In this document: positions 34,104 to 43,666 of the stretch, in pieces
Position numbering within the stretch: position 1 is the first letter of the stretch
Layout: each line of letters opens with the position of its first letter
NCBI GenBank assembly: GCA_947476535.1
Contig: CANJRC010000007.1
Location: forward strand, 1 to 64,000
Direction: 5' to 3'
DNA length: 64,000 nt
DNA from: Betaproteobacteria bacterium
GTDB lineage: Bacteria > Pseudomonadota > Gammaproteobacteria > Burkholderiales > SG8-39
Translations under genes and position numbers: made by a program
The notes under the pieces: model-generated
What the model saw: the letters and a program-made list of their open reading frames with translations, nothing else
What the model was told of the DNA's origin: nothing
The model's database searches: none

Positions 34104-35252
34104 TTACAGGGTGCGCAGTCGTGCCGTCGCCAGATCCAGCGTCTCGTCCTTCTTGGCAAAGCAAAAGCGCACCACGCGCCGCTCCACCGGCTTGTCGTAG
34201 AACGCCGCGACGGGGATTGCCGCGACCTTCAGTTCGACCGTGAGACGGCGCGCGAAGGCCTCCTCGCTTTCATCGCTGATGGCCGAATAGTCGACCACCT
34301 GAAAATAAGTGCCGGGGCAGGGCAGCAAGCGGAAACGGGAGCCTGCGAGCGCCGAGCGAAAACGGTCGCGCTTGGCCTGGTAGAAGGCGGGCAGGGTCTC
34401 GTAGGGTGCCGGGTCGCGCAGGAACCCCGCCAGCGCATGCTGCATCGGCGTGGACACCGAGAACACGTTGAACTGGTGCACCTTGCGAAACTCTGCGCTC
34501 AGGACGGCTGGAGCACAGCAATAGCCGATCTTCCAGCCGGTGACATGGAAGGTCTTGCCGAACGAGGACACCACGAATGAGCGCTCGGCGAGCGCCGGGC
34601 GCCGTGCCACGCTCTGGTGCTCCAGGCCGTCGAAGATGATGTGTTCGTAGACTTCGTCGGACACGATCAGGATGCTGGTGTCGTGGACAATGGCTTCCAG
34701 CGCATCCAGGTCTGCGGCCGAGAACACCGCCCCGCTCGGATTGTGCGGCGAGTTGAGCATGATCATGCGCGTGCGCGGCGTGATTGCTGCGCGTACGCGG
34801 TCCCATGGCACGCTGTAGTCGGCGGGATTGAGCGCCACCGGCACCGCGCGCCCGCCCGCAAGGCGGATGGCCGGTACGTAGCTGTCGTAGACAGGCTCGA
34901 GCACGATGACCTCGTCCCCCGGATGCACCGCGCACAGGATGGCGGTGAGCAGCGCCTGCGTCGCCCCGGCGGTGACCGTGATCTCGGTATTCGGGTCATA
35001 GGCGTGACCGTAGCTGCGCTGCACCTTGGCGGCTATGGCTTCGCGCAGCGCCGGGATGCCGGTCATCGGCGCGTACTGGTTGTGCCCGGCGCGCATCGCC
35101 TCGGTGACCAGCGCGTGCAGGCGCGGATCGCTGTCGAAATCGGGGAAGCCCTGCCCCAGGTTGATGGCGCCGTGCTGCGTCGCCAGTTGCGACATGACCG
35201 TGAAGATGGTGGTCCCGACTTCCGGGAGACGTGAGGAAATGTGCGGTGTCAT
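34104..35252 (-). CDS. YbdL-like class I/II aminotransferase (methionine aminotransferase type)
   Basis: This 382-residue PLP enzyme of fold type I has NLGQGFPDFDSDPRLH at the start, QYAPMTGIPALREAIA, GATQALLTAIL, LNSPHNPSGAVF, SDEVYEHIIFDG, and the PLP-binding Lys233 in SSFGKTFHVTGWKIGY. Close relatives (E. coli YbdL, kynurenine aminotransferases) transaminate methionine and aromatic amino acids with 2-oxo acids. The ATG at 35252 is chosen over a TTG at 35273. It may serve methionine salvage, but that is not shown. Confidence 0.92.
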   Translation of the reverse strand: MTPHISSRLPEVGTTIFTVMSQLATQHGAINLGQGFPDFDSDPRLHALVTEAMRAGHNQYAPMTGIPALREAIAAKVQRSYGHAYDPNTEITVTAGATQALLTAILCAVHPGDEVIVLEPVYDSYVPAIRLAGGRAVPVALNPADYSVPWDRVRAAITPRTRMIMLNSPHNPSGAVFSAADLDALEAIVHDTSILIVSDEVYEHIIFDGLEHQSVARRPALAERSFVVSSFGKTFHVTGWKIGYCCAPAVLSAEFRKVHQFNVFSVSTPMQHALAGFLRDPAPYETLPAFYQAKRDRFRSALAGSRFRLLPCPGTYFQVVDYSAISDESEEAFARRLTVELKVAAIPVAAFYDKPVERRVVRFCFAKKDETLDLATARLRTL

Positions 35253-35291
35253 GGTGCGAGGCCTATGGTGCAAGTAGCGGGGATTCTAGGG

Positions 35292-36593
35292 TCAGCTGAC
35301 GATTTGCGCGCGCGCCGCGGCCGCCTCGCGCCCGCGGCGCGCGTCCACGCCAAAGAGCAGTGCCAAACCCACCAGAAAGAACGCGCCGGTCACCAGCATG
35401 GCAAGGCGATGATTTCCCGCGGACACCCAGGTCACCGTGCCGTAGGTCAGTGGCCCGAGGATGGATGAGAGCTTAACCGCCAGTCCCCACAGGCCGAAGA
35501 ACTCGGCATGCCGGTCCGCCGGGCTCAGCCAGCCCACCAGCGCGCGCCCGGCCGATTGCGATGAACCCAGGCAGATACCGGCGATGTTGGCGGCGACCCA
35601 AAACGATGCGCGCGTCTCCGACTGCCATGCGATCAGCGTCATGACGATCCAGCCCATGAGGGTCCAGGCGATGGCTGACACGTGTCCGATGCGGTCCTGC
35701 ACATAGCCGAAGGCGAAGGCACCCAGCGCGGCGGTCAGGTTGACCAGCAGGATCAGCACGATGGTGTCGCCGGTGGAAAAGCCCAGCGCCTGTTCGGCAT
35801 AGATCGCGGCCAGCGCGATGACGGTCTGGATGCCCGCCTGGTAGAACACGAGGCACAGCAGGAAGCGGCGCAGGTCCCGGTAGCGCGTCGCATTGCGCAG
35901 GGTCTCGCGCACGCGGGCATAGGCCTCACGCATCGCCCCAGCCGCAGCGGGGCGCGCGGCTCCGCGCTCGCGCAGGAACAGGAAGGTCGGCAGGCTGGCG
36001 ATGAGGAACAGACCTGCGGTAATCAGCATGATGGTCGGCACGAACTCGGCGCCTGCCTGGCCCAGCGCGCGCGCATGGTTCACCCAGGCGAGTGCCGCGC
36101 CCAGCGAGACTATGCCGCCCAGGTAGCCGAGGCTCCAGCCCCAGCCCGACACCTTGCCCAATGCCTCTCCGCGTGCCAGTTCCGGCAGGAATGCGGCGGC
36201 GATGTTCTCGCCGGTGCCGAAGAAGAAATTCGACAGCACGATGAACAGCATGGCCAGCGCCACGTCGCCGGGTCCGGCCAGCGACAGCGCGGCGGTGAAG
36301 ACGATGCAGCCGGCCGTGGTGATGGCAAGGATGCGTTTCTTCGCCGCATGCGCGTCGGCCCAGGCGCCGATGAAAGGCGCCGAGACCAGGATGGCTCCAT
36401 AGGAGATCGACAGCGCCGCAGTCCATGCGAACGTCGCCCACGCTGCCTTGCCCGCGATGCCGGAGACGAACCAGGCGTTGTAGATGGCGGTGATCACCAC
36501 CGTCGTGTAACCCGAATTCGCGAAGTCGTACATGGCCCAACCGACGACCTCCCTGGGGCGCACGTCGTCGGCGAGTTGCTGTTCCGAGCGCAT
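35292..36593 (-). CDS. UMF1/Atg22-like MFS transporter
   Basis: This protein of about 433 residues has 11-12 membrane segments. The N-terminal VGWAMYDFANSGYTTVVITAIY is the hallmark of the UMF1 family (bacterial relatives of yeast Atg22, an amino-acid effluxer). SNFFFGTGENIAAAFLPELA and SSQSAGRALVGWLSP are typical later segments. The substrate is unknown; amino-acid export is an inference from the yeast protein. ATG 36593 or GTG 36608 may be the start. It is 24 bases downstream of the CorA-type gene on the same strand. Confidence 0.88.
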   Translation of the reverse strand: MRSEQQLADDVRPREVVGWAMYDFANSGYTTVVITAIYNAWFVSGIAGKAAWATFAWTAALSISYGAILVSAPFIGAWADAHAAKKRILAITTAGCIVFTAALSLAGPGDVALAMLFIVLSNFFFGTGENIAAAFLPELARGEALGKVSGWGWSLGYLGGIVSLGAALAWVNHARALGQAGAEFVPTIMLITAGLFLIASLPTFLFLRERGAARPAAAGAMREAYARVRETLRNATRYRDLRRFLLCLVFYQAGIQTVIALAAIYAEQALGFSTGDTIVLILLVNLTAALGAFAFGYVQDRIGHVSAIAWTLMGWIVMTLIAWQSETRASFWVAANIAGICLGSSQSAGRALVGWLSPADRHAEFFGLWGLAVKLSSILGPLTYGTVTWVSAGNHRLAMLVTGAFFLVGLALLFGVDARRGREAAAARAQIVS

Positions 36594-36617
36594 GTCGTTT
36601 CCCGACACTCGGCAGGA

Positions 36618-37988
36618 TCAGGAGATCCGTTCCTGAACCTTGGGGTCGAGCAACCGACGGTTGGCCCGTGCCTCGAAGTACTTCAGGGCAAGATGGGTAC
36701 CCCAGCCGATGAGGGCGGATCCGATCAGGAACCCGGCATAGGCTACCGGCCAGCCCACGTTGTATTCCTTCGTCATCATCGAGAACTCGGACATCCCGCC
36801 GATCCCGGCAAGGATGTTGATCGGCATGAAGATGATGCTGAGGCTGGTTAATTTCGAAACGCGCTTGTTCTGATTGATATTGATGAAGCCGACGGTGGCA
36901 TCCATCAGGAAGTTGATCTTGCCGAACAGGAATGTTGTGTGGCCATCCAGCGACTCGATGTCCCGCACGATTTCGCGCGCTTCATCATGTTGCTCGGGAC
37001 TCAACGATTTTCCCCGCATCAGGAACGACAGCGCGCGACGCGTATCCAACACATTGCGCCGGATGCGACCATTGAGGTCCTCGCTTCGTGCGATCTCGGA
37101 CAGGATCCGGGCCGCAGCGTCGTCGGTAACCTGGGGATTCAGCACTCGCTTGCTTGCCGCCTCGAGTTCGGCGTAGACATCCTCCAGAGCATCCGCAGAG
37201 TATTCCGCGTCGGCAGCATAGAGGTCCAGCAGCACGTCCTTGCCCTCGGTAACGTAGCCGGGCTGAGTGCGAGCCCGCAGTCTTTGCAAGCGGAAGACAG
37301 GCAGTTCCTCCTTGCGCACGGAGAACAGGATGTCCTTGTGCAGGATAAAGGCCACAGCGATGGTCTGCGCTTTATTGTCGGCATCCAGCAGAAAGTCGGA
37401 ATGCAGGTGGATTTCGCCATTATCCTCGACATAAAAGCGTGCGCTCGCCTCCAGGTCGGTGAGGCTTTCGGGATCAGGAAGGTCGAGCCCGAAGAATTCT
37501 CCGACCCAGTAGCGCATCTCAGCGGACGGCGCCAGGAGATCGACCCAGATCGGCTTCACGCCGGAAAGGTCCGCTTTGTTCATCACTTTTACCTGACGAA
37601 GCCTGCCGTCGTGCAGTTCGAACACGTTGAGCGATACCTTGTTGCTCTGGTGACTCGATGCGTTGACCAGCTCTTCGCGCACTTCATCTAGGACAAGAAG
37701 CAGGATGCTGTCGAGGCGATCAACCTTGATCTGCTCCCAGGCCAGCAGGCGATCCTCGGGGGACATTGCTTCGAGGATGCGCGCCGTGTCGACTGGGTCT
37801 AGACGGTTGAGCAGCTGACCTAGTTCGTTCAGGTTCTGCTTCTGCACGATATTTTCGACCAACCCGTGCCTGGGCATTTCCTGCCGGTTGACCAGGTTCT
37901 CAACCAGTCGATGGCGTGAGAGCAGGCGCTGCGCCTCATTCAGGTGCCCCGTCAACCGGTCGAAATCTGAATTGTTTGGATCGATCAA
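36618..37988 (-). CDS. CorA-like magnesium transporter with MgtE_N-like N-terminus and GMS signature
   Basis: This 456-residue protein combines two parts. Residues about 35-110 (LGQLLNRLDPVDTARILEAMSPEDR) look like the MgtE N-terminal helical domain. From about residue 115 a CorA cytoplasmic funnel follows, with two C-terminal membrane helices (LTSLSIIFMPINILAGIG and WPVAYAGFLIGSALIGWG). The CorA signature GMN after the first helix is GMS here (about 398-400). It probably moves Mg2+ or another divalent metal, but the changed motif makes selectivity uncertain. Similar proteins exist in other betaproteobacteria as far as I recall. The 263-base gap upstream shows no clear motif apart from the mscL ribosome-binding site. 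Confidence 0.88.
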   Translation of the reverse strand: MIDPNNSDFDRLTGHLNEAQRLLSRHRLVENLVNRQEMPRHGLVENIVQKQNLNELGQLLNRLDPVDTARILEAMSPEDRLLAWEQIKVDRLDSILLLVLDEVREELVNASSHQSNKVSLNVFELHDGRLRQVKVMNKADLSGVKPIWVDLLAPSAEMRYWVGEFFGLDLPDPESLTDLEASARFYVEDNGEIHLHSDFLLDADNKAQTIAVAFILHKDILFSVRKEELPVFRLQRLRARTQPGYVTEGKDVLLDLYAADAEYSADALEDVYAELEAASKRVLNPQVTDDAAARILSEIARSEDLNGRIRRNVLDTRRALSFLMRGKSLSPEQHDEAREIVRDIESLDGHTTFLFGKINFLMDATVGFININQNKRVSKLTSLSIIFMPINILAGIGGMSEFSMMTKEYNVGWPVAYAGFLIGSALIGWGTHLALKYFEARANRRLLDPKVQERIS

Positions 37989-38251
37989 TGTATTCTCATG
38001 TGTTCAAGCGCTTCCTCGCGCCGCCAAGGATAGCCGAAGCAAGGCGCAGGTTGTTACTTGAGACGGCAAAATGAAGTGGCGCGGGAGAAGCAATGCCTGG
38101 TGGAGCGGATAGCAGGAGCATGGTTGTCACCTCATGCAGCGTCGAATGCCGGCGTCGTGTTTTGAAGGTTAGAATTGGTCGCAAGGACTCGATGGTCGGA
38201 GTATGCTAGGCCAGCGAACTGCCCAGATAAAAACCTGACTGGAGGGAACGA

Positions 38252-38677
38252 ATGCTCAACGAGTTCAAGCAATTCGCCATGCGCGGCAACGTGGTCGACC
38301 TGGCGGTCGGCGTCATCATCGGCGCGGCTTTCGGCAAGATCGTCGATTCGCTGGTGAAGGACATCATCATGCCGCCGATCGGCCTCATCCTTGGCAAGGT
38401 GGATTTTTCCAACATCTTTCTCGTGATGAGGGACGGCGTGACGCCAGGCCCCTACTTGAGCGTGGATGCGGCGCAGAAGGCGGGGGCGGTGACGCTCAAC
38501 TATGGCCTGTTCTTCAACACCGCGATCTCGTTCATCATCGTTGCCTGGGCGGTGTTTCTGATGATCAAGGCGATGAACAAGTTGAATCGCGCCGCGCCGC
38601 CGGCGCCCATCGCACCCGCCGAGCCGGCCGAGGAAGTCAAGTTGCTGCGCGAGATCCGCGACTCGCTGAAAAAATAA
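38252..38677 (+). CDS. mscL: Large-conductance mechanosensitive channel MscL
   Basis: This 141-residue channel protein starts [35 protein letters not shown], containing the amphipathic N-terminal helix and the pore-lining TM1. TM2 is [22 protein letters not shown], and the C-terminal bundle ends [14 protein letters not shown]. It opens under membrane tension to release solutes on hypo-osmotic shock. GGAGGG lies six bases before the ATG. It is convergent with hemL. Confidence 0.98.
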   Translation: MLNEFKQFAMRGNVVDLAVGVIIGAAFGKIVDSLVKDIIMPPIGLILGKVDFSNIFLVMRDGVTPGPYLSVDAAQKAGAVTLNYGLFFNTAISFIIVAWAVFLMIKAMNKLNRAAPPAPIAPAEPAEEVKLLREIRDSLKK

Positions 38678-38735
38678 TTACTATCAATCCTGTGTAATAA
38701 GCCCTGTTCTGCATAGCTAACCAACCGAATAATTA

Positions 38736-40031
38736 TCAGGGGTTGATTTTCGCGATGGCGGCGAAAGCGGCTTCGGCCGCGCTGAGCGTCTCGCGGATTT
38801 CCGCCTCGCCATGCGCGGCGCCGACGAAGCCCGCTTCATAGGCCGAGGGCGCAAGGTAGATGCCGGCCTCGAGCATGGCGTGGAAGAAGCGGTTGAAGCG
38901 CTCCTTGTCGCATTGCATGACCTCGGCGAAGCTCGCGGGGATCTTGTCGCGAAAGTACAGGCCGAACATGCTTCCCACGCTTTGCGCCGAGAACGCGATG
39001 TCGTAATGGGCGGCCGCACCCATGAGGCCATCGACGAGCAGTTTTGCGGTGTAGGTCACGCGGTCGAAGAATCCCGGCGCCTGCAGCGCGCGCAAGGTGG
39101 CGAGGCCCGCGGCCACGGCTACCGGATTGCCTGACAGCGTTCCCGCCTGGTACACACCGCCCAGGGGGGCGATGTGATTCATGATGTCGCGCCGGCCGCC
39201 GAAGGCGCCCACCGGCATGCCGCCGCCGATGACCTTGCCCAGCGTGATGAGATCGGCGCGGATGCCGTAGAGGCCCTGCGCGCCCTGCGGGCCGACGCGA
39301 AAACCGGTCATGACTTCATCGAAGATCAGCACCGAGCCGTGCTGCGTGCACAGCGCACGCATCTCGGTGAGGAAGGCCGGGTCGGGCGCGACGAGGTTCA
39401 TGTTGCCGGCGACGGGTTCGACGATGACGCAGGCAATCCGGTCGCCGATGTCCTTGAAGGTGCGGCGCAGCTCTTCGGTGTCGTTGTAGCTGAGCACTAT
39501 GGTGTGTTGCGCCACTTCGGCTGGCACGCCCGAAGAGGAAGGTTGGCCCAGCGTCAATGCGCCCGAGCCCGCCTTGACCAGCAGGCTGTCGGCGTGGCCG
39601 TGGTAGCAGCCTTCGAACTTCACGATGAGGCTGCGCCCGGTGAAGCCGCGCGCAAGCCTCAACGCGCTCATGGTGGCCTCGGTCCCCGAGCTGACCAGCC
39701 GCACCAGTTCCATGCTGGGCACCATCTTGATCAGCGTTTCCGCCATCTCGATTTCGAGCTCGGTGGGTGCGCCGAACGAGAGCCCTGACTTGGCGACTTT
39801 GCGCACCGCGTGCACCACGTCCGGATGGGCATGGCCGAGCAGCAGCGGGCCCCAGGAGCCGACGTAGTCGATATAGGAGCGATCGTCTGCATCCCAGATG
39901 CGCGCGCCTTCGCCGCGGGTGATGAAGCGCGGCGTGCCGCCGACCGACTTGAACGCCCGCACAGGCGAATTCACGCCGCCGGGGATGCTCTTCTGGGCGC
40001 GGGCAAACAAGGTTTCGTTGCGCGATATCAT
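38736..40031 (-). CDS. hemL: Glutamate-1-semialdehyde 2,1-aminomutase HemL
   Basis: This 431-residue PLP enzyme makes 5-aminolevulinate for haem by the C5 pathway. It starts [42 protein letters not shown] and [16 protein letters not shown] carry the PLP-contacting Asp and Schiff-base Lys (near residue 265). The length is standard. Its start overlaps the thiE stop by four bases (ATGA), so hemL is translationally coupled to thiE. Confidence 0.98.
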   Translation of the reverse strand: MISRNETLFARAQKSIPGGVNSPVRAFKSVGGTPRFITRGEGARIWDADDRSYIDYVGSWGPLLLGHAHPDVVHAVRKVAKSGLSFGAPTELEIEMAETLIKMVPSMELVRLVSSGTEATMSALRLARGFTGRSLIVKFEGCYHGHADSLLVKAGSGALTLGQPSSSGVPAEVAQHTIVLSYNDTEELRRTFKDIGDRIACVIVEPVAGNMNLVAPDPAFLTEMRALCTQHGSVLIFDEVMTGFRVGPQGAQGLYGIRADLITLGKVIGGGMPVGAFGGRRDIMNHIAPLGGVYQAGTLSGNPVAVAAGLATLRALQAPGFFDRVTYTAKLLVDGLMGAAAHYDIAFSAQSVGSMFGLYFRDKIPASFAEVMQCDKERFNRFFHAMLEAGIYLAPSAYEAGFVGAAHGEAEIRETLSAAEAAFAAIAKINP

Positions 40032-40663
40032 GGGTGTCGGTTCTCTTTGAACAGGGAAAGGAAGCGGCGAGCGGTCGCGGCGATGTCGGGGGCGCCAAAC
40101 AGTGCCGTGATCACGGCGACGGCATCGACGCCGGCCGCGATGAGCTGCGGGGCATTGGTTTCGGTGATGCCGCCGATCGCGATTACCGGTACTCCCAGCG
40201 TCGCGCGCGCCTGCGCGTAGAGCGCGAGCGGAGCACTCACCGCATCGGGTTTCGTGGTCGAGGCGAATGCGGCGCCGAAGGCTACGTGGTCGGCCCCTGC
40301 ATCGCGTGCCGCGAGCGCGAGCTCGAATCGGTTGTAGCAGGAAGCGCCGAGCAGCCTGCTGGCGCCCAGTGCGCGGCGTGCCGCCGCGATGTCCCCGTCT
40401 TTAGCCCCGAGGTGCAGGCCGTCGGCGTCGATGTCGAGCGCCAGATCCAGGTGATCGTTGATGATCAGCGGGACGCCGTGCTGCCGGCACGGCGCGGCAA
40501 GCGCGAGCGCCTGTTCACGGCGCAGGGCGTGATCGGCGATCTTGTTGCGATACTGGATCGCGGAGGCGCCGCCTTCGAGTGCTGCATGCACCATCGCGCA
40601 GAGAGTGACTGTATCGGCTTCGTCGGGCGTTACCGCGTAAAAGCCTTTAATCGTTGCGCCCAT
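40028..40663 (-). CDS. thiE: Thiamine-phosphate synthase ThiE
   Basis: This enzyme of about 211 residues couples HMP-PP and the thiazole phosphate. It has [51 protein letters not shown] (Mg-binding acid), [21 protein letters not shown] and [10 protein letters not shown]. The start is uncertain: 40663 gives the standard N-terminus, while 40675 and 40690 are in frame. It overlaps the 3' end of thiD, and its stop overlaps hemL, so thiD-thiE-hemL form one unit. Confidence 0.94.
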   Translation of the reverse strand: MGATIKGFYAVTPDEADTVTLCAMVHAALEGGASAIQYRNKIADHALRREQALALAAPCRQHGVPLIINDHLDLALDIDADGLHLGAKDGDIAAARRALGASRLLGASCYNRFELALAARDAGADHVAFGAAFASTTKPDAVSAPLALYAQARATLGVPVIAIGGITETNAPQLIAAGVDAVAVITALFGAPDIAATARRFLSLFKENRHP

Positions 40664-41606
40664 CGCTGAGCCCATCGCCGCGTTCACCATTCGGCCCGCC
40701 GTTGCTTTCGCCACCGCCGGTGCCGCCATTGATTTCGCGCGCCCAGAAAAAACGGTCGGGGATCAATTGGCCCATGCCGGGCCGAAAGCCGGCCGCCAGC
40801 GATTGCCAGGTGTATTCCTGCGCTTCGCGCACCGCCTCGGCCATGTCCAGGCCGTTGGCTAGGGTCGCGGCGATGGCGGAGGCCAGCGTGCAGCCCGAGC
40901 CGTGATAGGTGCCCGGCAGCCGCTCCCAGGTGTCGGTGCGGATCACGCCTTCTTCGCCATACAGCGTATTGATCACCTGCGGCGTGTTTTCATGGGTGCC
41001 GGTAATGAGCACGTATTCGCAGCCCATTGCCAGAATGCGTCGCGCGCACTCGGCGAGATCGGGATCGTCATCGGCATCGGCATCTTCCGAAGGATCGGGC
41101 GCGTTGCTTCCGTCCTCGTCATCATCGTCCGATGCCTGCATGACGGCGGCCCGGGCAAGGCGACGTGCTTCCTGGCTGTTGGGGGTGATGATGGTGGTTT
41201 GCGGCAACAGCAGTTCGCACAGCGCCGAGACCATGTCTTCGGAGGCCAGCTCATCGCCGCGCCCGGATGCCAGCACGGGGTCAAGGATCAGCGGGATGTC
41301 CGAATAATCGGCGACGACCTCGGCGATGGCAGCAATGTTTTCCACACTGCCGAGCATGCCGACCTTGAAAGCCACGACGGGCATGTCTTCCAGCACCAGC
41401 CGCGCCTGGTCGACGACCCAGTCCGGGTCGATGGCTAGGACGCCGTCCACGCCTGCCGTATCCTGGACGGTAATTGCGGTGACCACGGTCAGGGCGTGGC
41501 AACCCATGGACGCCAGGGTCAGCAGGTCGGCTTGAATGCCGGCGCCTCCGGTCGGGTCCGTGCCGGCAAAGACGAGCACGATGGGCGGGGGGGCGGAAGA
41601 GGCCAT
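40647..41606 (-). CDS. thiD: Hydroxymethylpyrimidine/phosphomethylpyrimidine kinase ThiD with acidic insertion
   Basis: This 319-residue ribokinase-fold enzyme phosphorylates HMP twice for thiamine synthesis. It has VFAGTDPTGGAGIQADLLTL, VTAITVQDTAGV, FKVGMLGSVENI, ILDPVLASGRGD, TPNSQEARRL and the catalytic loop YHGSGCTLASAIAA. Between the TPNSQEA region and the next strand lies an insertion of about 28 residues that is nearly all Asp, Glu, Ser and Pro (SDDDDEDGSN...), and the C-terminus is Gly/Asn-rich, both unusual for ThiD. ATG 41606 is the start; earlier in-frame starts look non-coding. Confidence 0.95.
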   Translation of the reverse strand: MASSAPPPIVLVFAGTDPTGGAGIQADLLTLASMGCHALTVVTAITVQDTAGVDGVLAIDPDWVVDQARLVLEDMPVVAFKVGMLGSVENIAAIAEVVADYSDIPLILDPVLASGRGDELASEDMVSALCELLLPQTTIITPNSQEARRLARAAVMQASDDDDEDGSNAPDPSEDADADDDPDLAECARRILAMGCEYVLITGTHENTPQVINTLYGEEGVIRTDTWERLPGTYHGSGCTLASAIAATLANGLDMAEAVREAQEYTWQSLAAGFRPGMGQLIPDRFFWAREINGGTGGGESNGGPNGERGDGLSDGRND

Positions 41607-41740
41607 GTTTTCCGGTGGGGTGGACGAGCCAGGATGGCGGCTCAATGAAGACTGCCCCATTCTTGCGGTGACCAACGGTGGCGGCGCATGGGGCAACCGG
41701 GTAAGATGCGGCTTCCCATTGTAACCCATGCATTTTTCCG

Positions 41741-41926
41741 ATGACCGATGCTGCCCAGAACTACCAGACGTGGATGTGCCTGATTTGCGGCTATATATAT
41801 GACGAGGCTGCCGGTTCGCCGGAAGAGGGAATCGCCCCCGGCACGCGATGGGCGGATGTGCCCATCAACTGGACCTGCCCCGAATGCGGGGCCCGCAAGG
41901 AAGATTTCGAAATGGTGGCGGTGTAA
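41741..41926 (+). CDS. Rubredoxin
   Basis: This 61-residue electron carrier has a single iron ligated by Cys13, Cys16, Cys46 and Cys49 (WMCLICGYIYDEAAG and TCPECGARKEDFE). The conserved GIAPGTRWADVP segment links the two knuckles. It passes electrons to hydroxylases or oxidative-stress enzymes. It is divergent from thiD and lies about 290 bases before pilG, a placement seen in other betaproteobacteria. Confidence 0.96.
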   Translation: MTDAAQNYQTWMCLICGYIYDEAAGSPEEGIAPGTRWADVPINWTCPECGARKEDFEMVAV

Positions 41927-41938
41927 CTCCACCACCAG

Positions 41939-41961
41939 GCGCGAGGTGCTGTTCCTCGCGC
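41939..41961 (+). terminator. Hairpin after the rubredoxin gene
   Basis: An eight-base perfect stem (GCGCGAGG / CCTCGCGC) with a seven-base loop starts 13 bases past the rubredoxin stop. There is no T-run, so termination would be partial. Confidence 0.4.
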
Positions 41962-42119
41962 AAGACGTGCGACGCTTGCTCAATCGCCGTCACCCCGCCT
42001 CTTCGCTGCAACGCCAGCAGACTACCTGACCCTTCCCGCGCCGAGCACCCGGATTCGCGGCTGTCGGCGAACGGGCCTTTGCAGGCCGTGTTTTATGCCG
42101 TCAGAATATTTGCAACGCT

Positions 42120-42147
42120 TTGTTTTATCAGGGGTTGGCGGTATAGT
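42120..42147 (+). promoter_or_regulatory. Likely sigma-70 promoter of the pil-chp operon
   Basis: TTGTTT (42120-42125) and TATAGT (42142-42147) are separated by 16 bases in an otherwise gene-free gap. The predicted start near 42154 leaves about 65 bases before the pilG GTG. Confidence 0.55.
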
Positions 42148-42218
42148 CCGCGGCTAAGGCAGCGCCGCTGTGGCAGTTCCGTCTCGTGGCCGCTTGCCGA
42201 TCTCCTTGGGCAAAGACT

Positions 42219-42662
42219 GTGACCGAAACGGCGAAACCAGCGGCAGATGAGGCGGCGCAGGAGGAAGCCCTCGCAGTCAGGGACCTGCACGGCATCAAGG
42301 TGATGGTGATCGACGACTCGAACACCATCCGCCGCAGCGCCGAGATCTTCCTTGTTCAGGCCGGTTGTTCCGTGATCCTGGCCGAAGACGGCTTTGATGC
42401 CTTGTCGAAGATTGCAGATCATCAGCCCGACCTGGTGTTCTGCGACATCCTCATGCCGAGGCTGGATGGCTACCAGACCTGTTCCCTGATCAAGAAGAAT
42501 CCGCGCTTCGCGGGTACCCCCGTGGTAATGCTGTCCTCGAAGGACGGCCTGTTCGATCGCGCGCGCGGGCTCATGGTGGGATCCGACGAATACCTCACCA
42601 AGCCTTTCGACAAGGAAGCGCTGCTCAAAGTGGTCGGCAAGCACGTGCCGATGCGCACATGA
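42219..42662 (+). CDS. pilG: Twitching-motility response regulator PilG
   Basis: This is a 147-residue single-domain receiver. VMVIDDSNTIRRSAEIFL gives the acidic pocket, Asp76 in LVFCDILMPRLDG is the phosphorylation site, and LTKPFDKEALL has the conserved Lys. PilG is phosphorylated by ChpA and promotes pilus extension. The start is taken as GTG 42219; an in-frame ATG at 42186 adds atypical residues. Its stop overlaps the pilH start (ATGA). Confidence 0.94.
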   Translation: MTETAKPAADEAAQEEALAVRDLHGIKVMVIDDSNTIRRSAEIFLVQAGCSVILAEDGFDALSKIADHQPDLVFCDILMPRLDGYQTCSLIKKNPRFAGTPVVMLSSKDGLFDRARGLMVGSDEYLTKPFDKEALLKVVGKHVPMRT

Positions 42663-43054
42663 TGGCAGCTTCCACCGCGGCAAATGCGGGAGCAGCCAAG
42701 AAGATTCTCATCGTCGACGATTCCCCCACGGAGCGGCAATTCCTGCTGGAAACCCTGTCCAAGAGCGGCTACCAGTGCATCGTCGCTGGAAGCGGCGAGG
42801 AAGCCGTGTTGAAGTCGCGCACCGAGATGCCGGATGTGATCCTGATGGATGTCGTGATGCCCGGCACCAATGGCTATCAGGCCACGCGCACCATCGCGCG
42901 AGAGCCCAGCACCAAGCATATTCCGGTCATCATGTGCACCAGCAAGTCTCAGGAGACTGACAAGGTCTGGGGCATGCGCCAAGGCGCCAAGGATTACCTG
43001 GTCAAACCCATCAACGCAAAGGAGCTGCTGGCCAAGATCGTCGCGCTGCCCTGA
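42659..43054 (+). CDS. pilH: Twitching-motility response regulator PilH
   Basis: This 131-residue receiver has [18 protein letters not shown], phospho-acceptor Asp64 in [12 protein letters not shown], and [12 protein letters not shown]. PilH is the second ChpA-coupled regulator, thought to drain phosphate or favour retraction. It overlaps pilG by four bases, so it is translationally coupled. ATG 42662 is an equally possible start. Confidence 0.94.
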   Translation: MMAASTAANAGAAKKILIVDDSPTERQFLLETLSKSGYQCIVAGSGEEAVLKSRTEMPDVILMDVVMPGTNGYQATRTIAREPSTKHIPVIMCTSKSQETDKVWGMRQGAKDYLVKPINAKELLAKIVALP

Positions 43055-43059
43055 TTGCG

Positions 43060-43611
43060 GTGGACTCAGCAGCGGCACATGCCGGTATCGTCATGGAAAC
43101 AAGACCAAGCCTGCGTAAGTTCCAGGAGTCGCTCGCCGCGCGATTGCGCGAAGCGGCGGGAGAGCCGGTGTCGACATCCCGGCTCGGCCTGCAGTCAGGT
43201 GCTCGCAACTGGATGCTGAAGCTGGAGGATGCCGGTGAGATCGTGCCGGTGCCGGATGTCACCCCGGTGCCGCTGACCAAGCCATGGTTTCTTGGTCTGG
43301 CCAACGTGCGTGGCGTTCTGGTGAGCGTGGTGGACTTGTCGCGCTTTGCCGGGGGCCCCGCCACGGCGCGCACGCCCGAAGCGCGCATCGTGCTGGCGGC
43401 TGATCGCTACCAAGCACGGGCCGGCATACTGGTGGACCGCATGCTGGGCCTGCGCGTAATCGAGCACATGAAGCCGGGTCAGGTGGACGCGGGCGCAAGG
43501 CCGTCGTGGGCGGGCGCAGATTTGCTGGACGCAGACGGGCGGTGCTGGACAGAACTGGAAATGCAGCGCCTCGTCACGGGTGAAGAGTTCTTGCAGGCAG
43601 GCGTGTCGTGA
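43060..43611 (+). CDS. pilI: Chemotaxis coupling protein PilI (CheW-like)
   Basis: This 183-residue CheW-domain protein links the receptor PilJ to the kinase ChpA. It has [17 protein letters not shown] at the start, [27 protein letters not shown] (the CheW core with the N-R-G turn), [13 protein letters not shown], and [13 protein letters not shown] 43060 follows pilH by five bases; ATG 43093 is an alternative that gives the usual PilI N-terminus. Confidence 0.92.
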   Translation: MDSAAAHAGIVMETRPSLRKFQESLAARLREAAGEPVSTSRLGLQSGARNWMLKLEDAGEIVPVPDVTPVPLTKPWFLGLANVRGVLVSVVDLSRFAGGPATARTPEARIVLAADRYQARAGILVDRMLGLRVIEHMKPGQVDAGARPSWAGADLLDADGRCWTELEMQRLVTGEEFLQAGVS

Positions 43612-43666
43612 TGCGCGCAGGCGTGGAATGGTTGGCGCAGGCAATGCTGCGCATGGGGAGGCAGTC

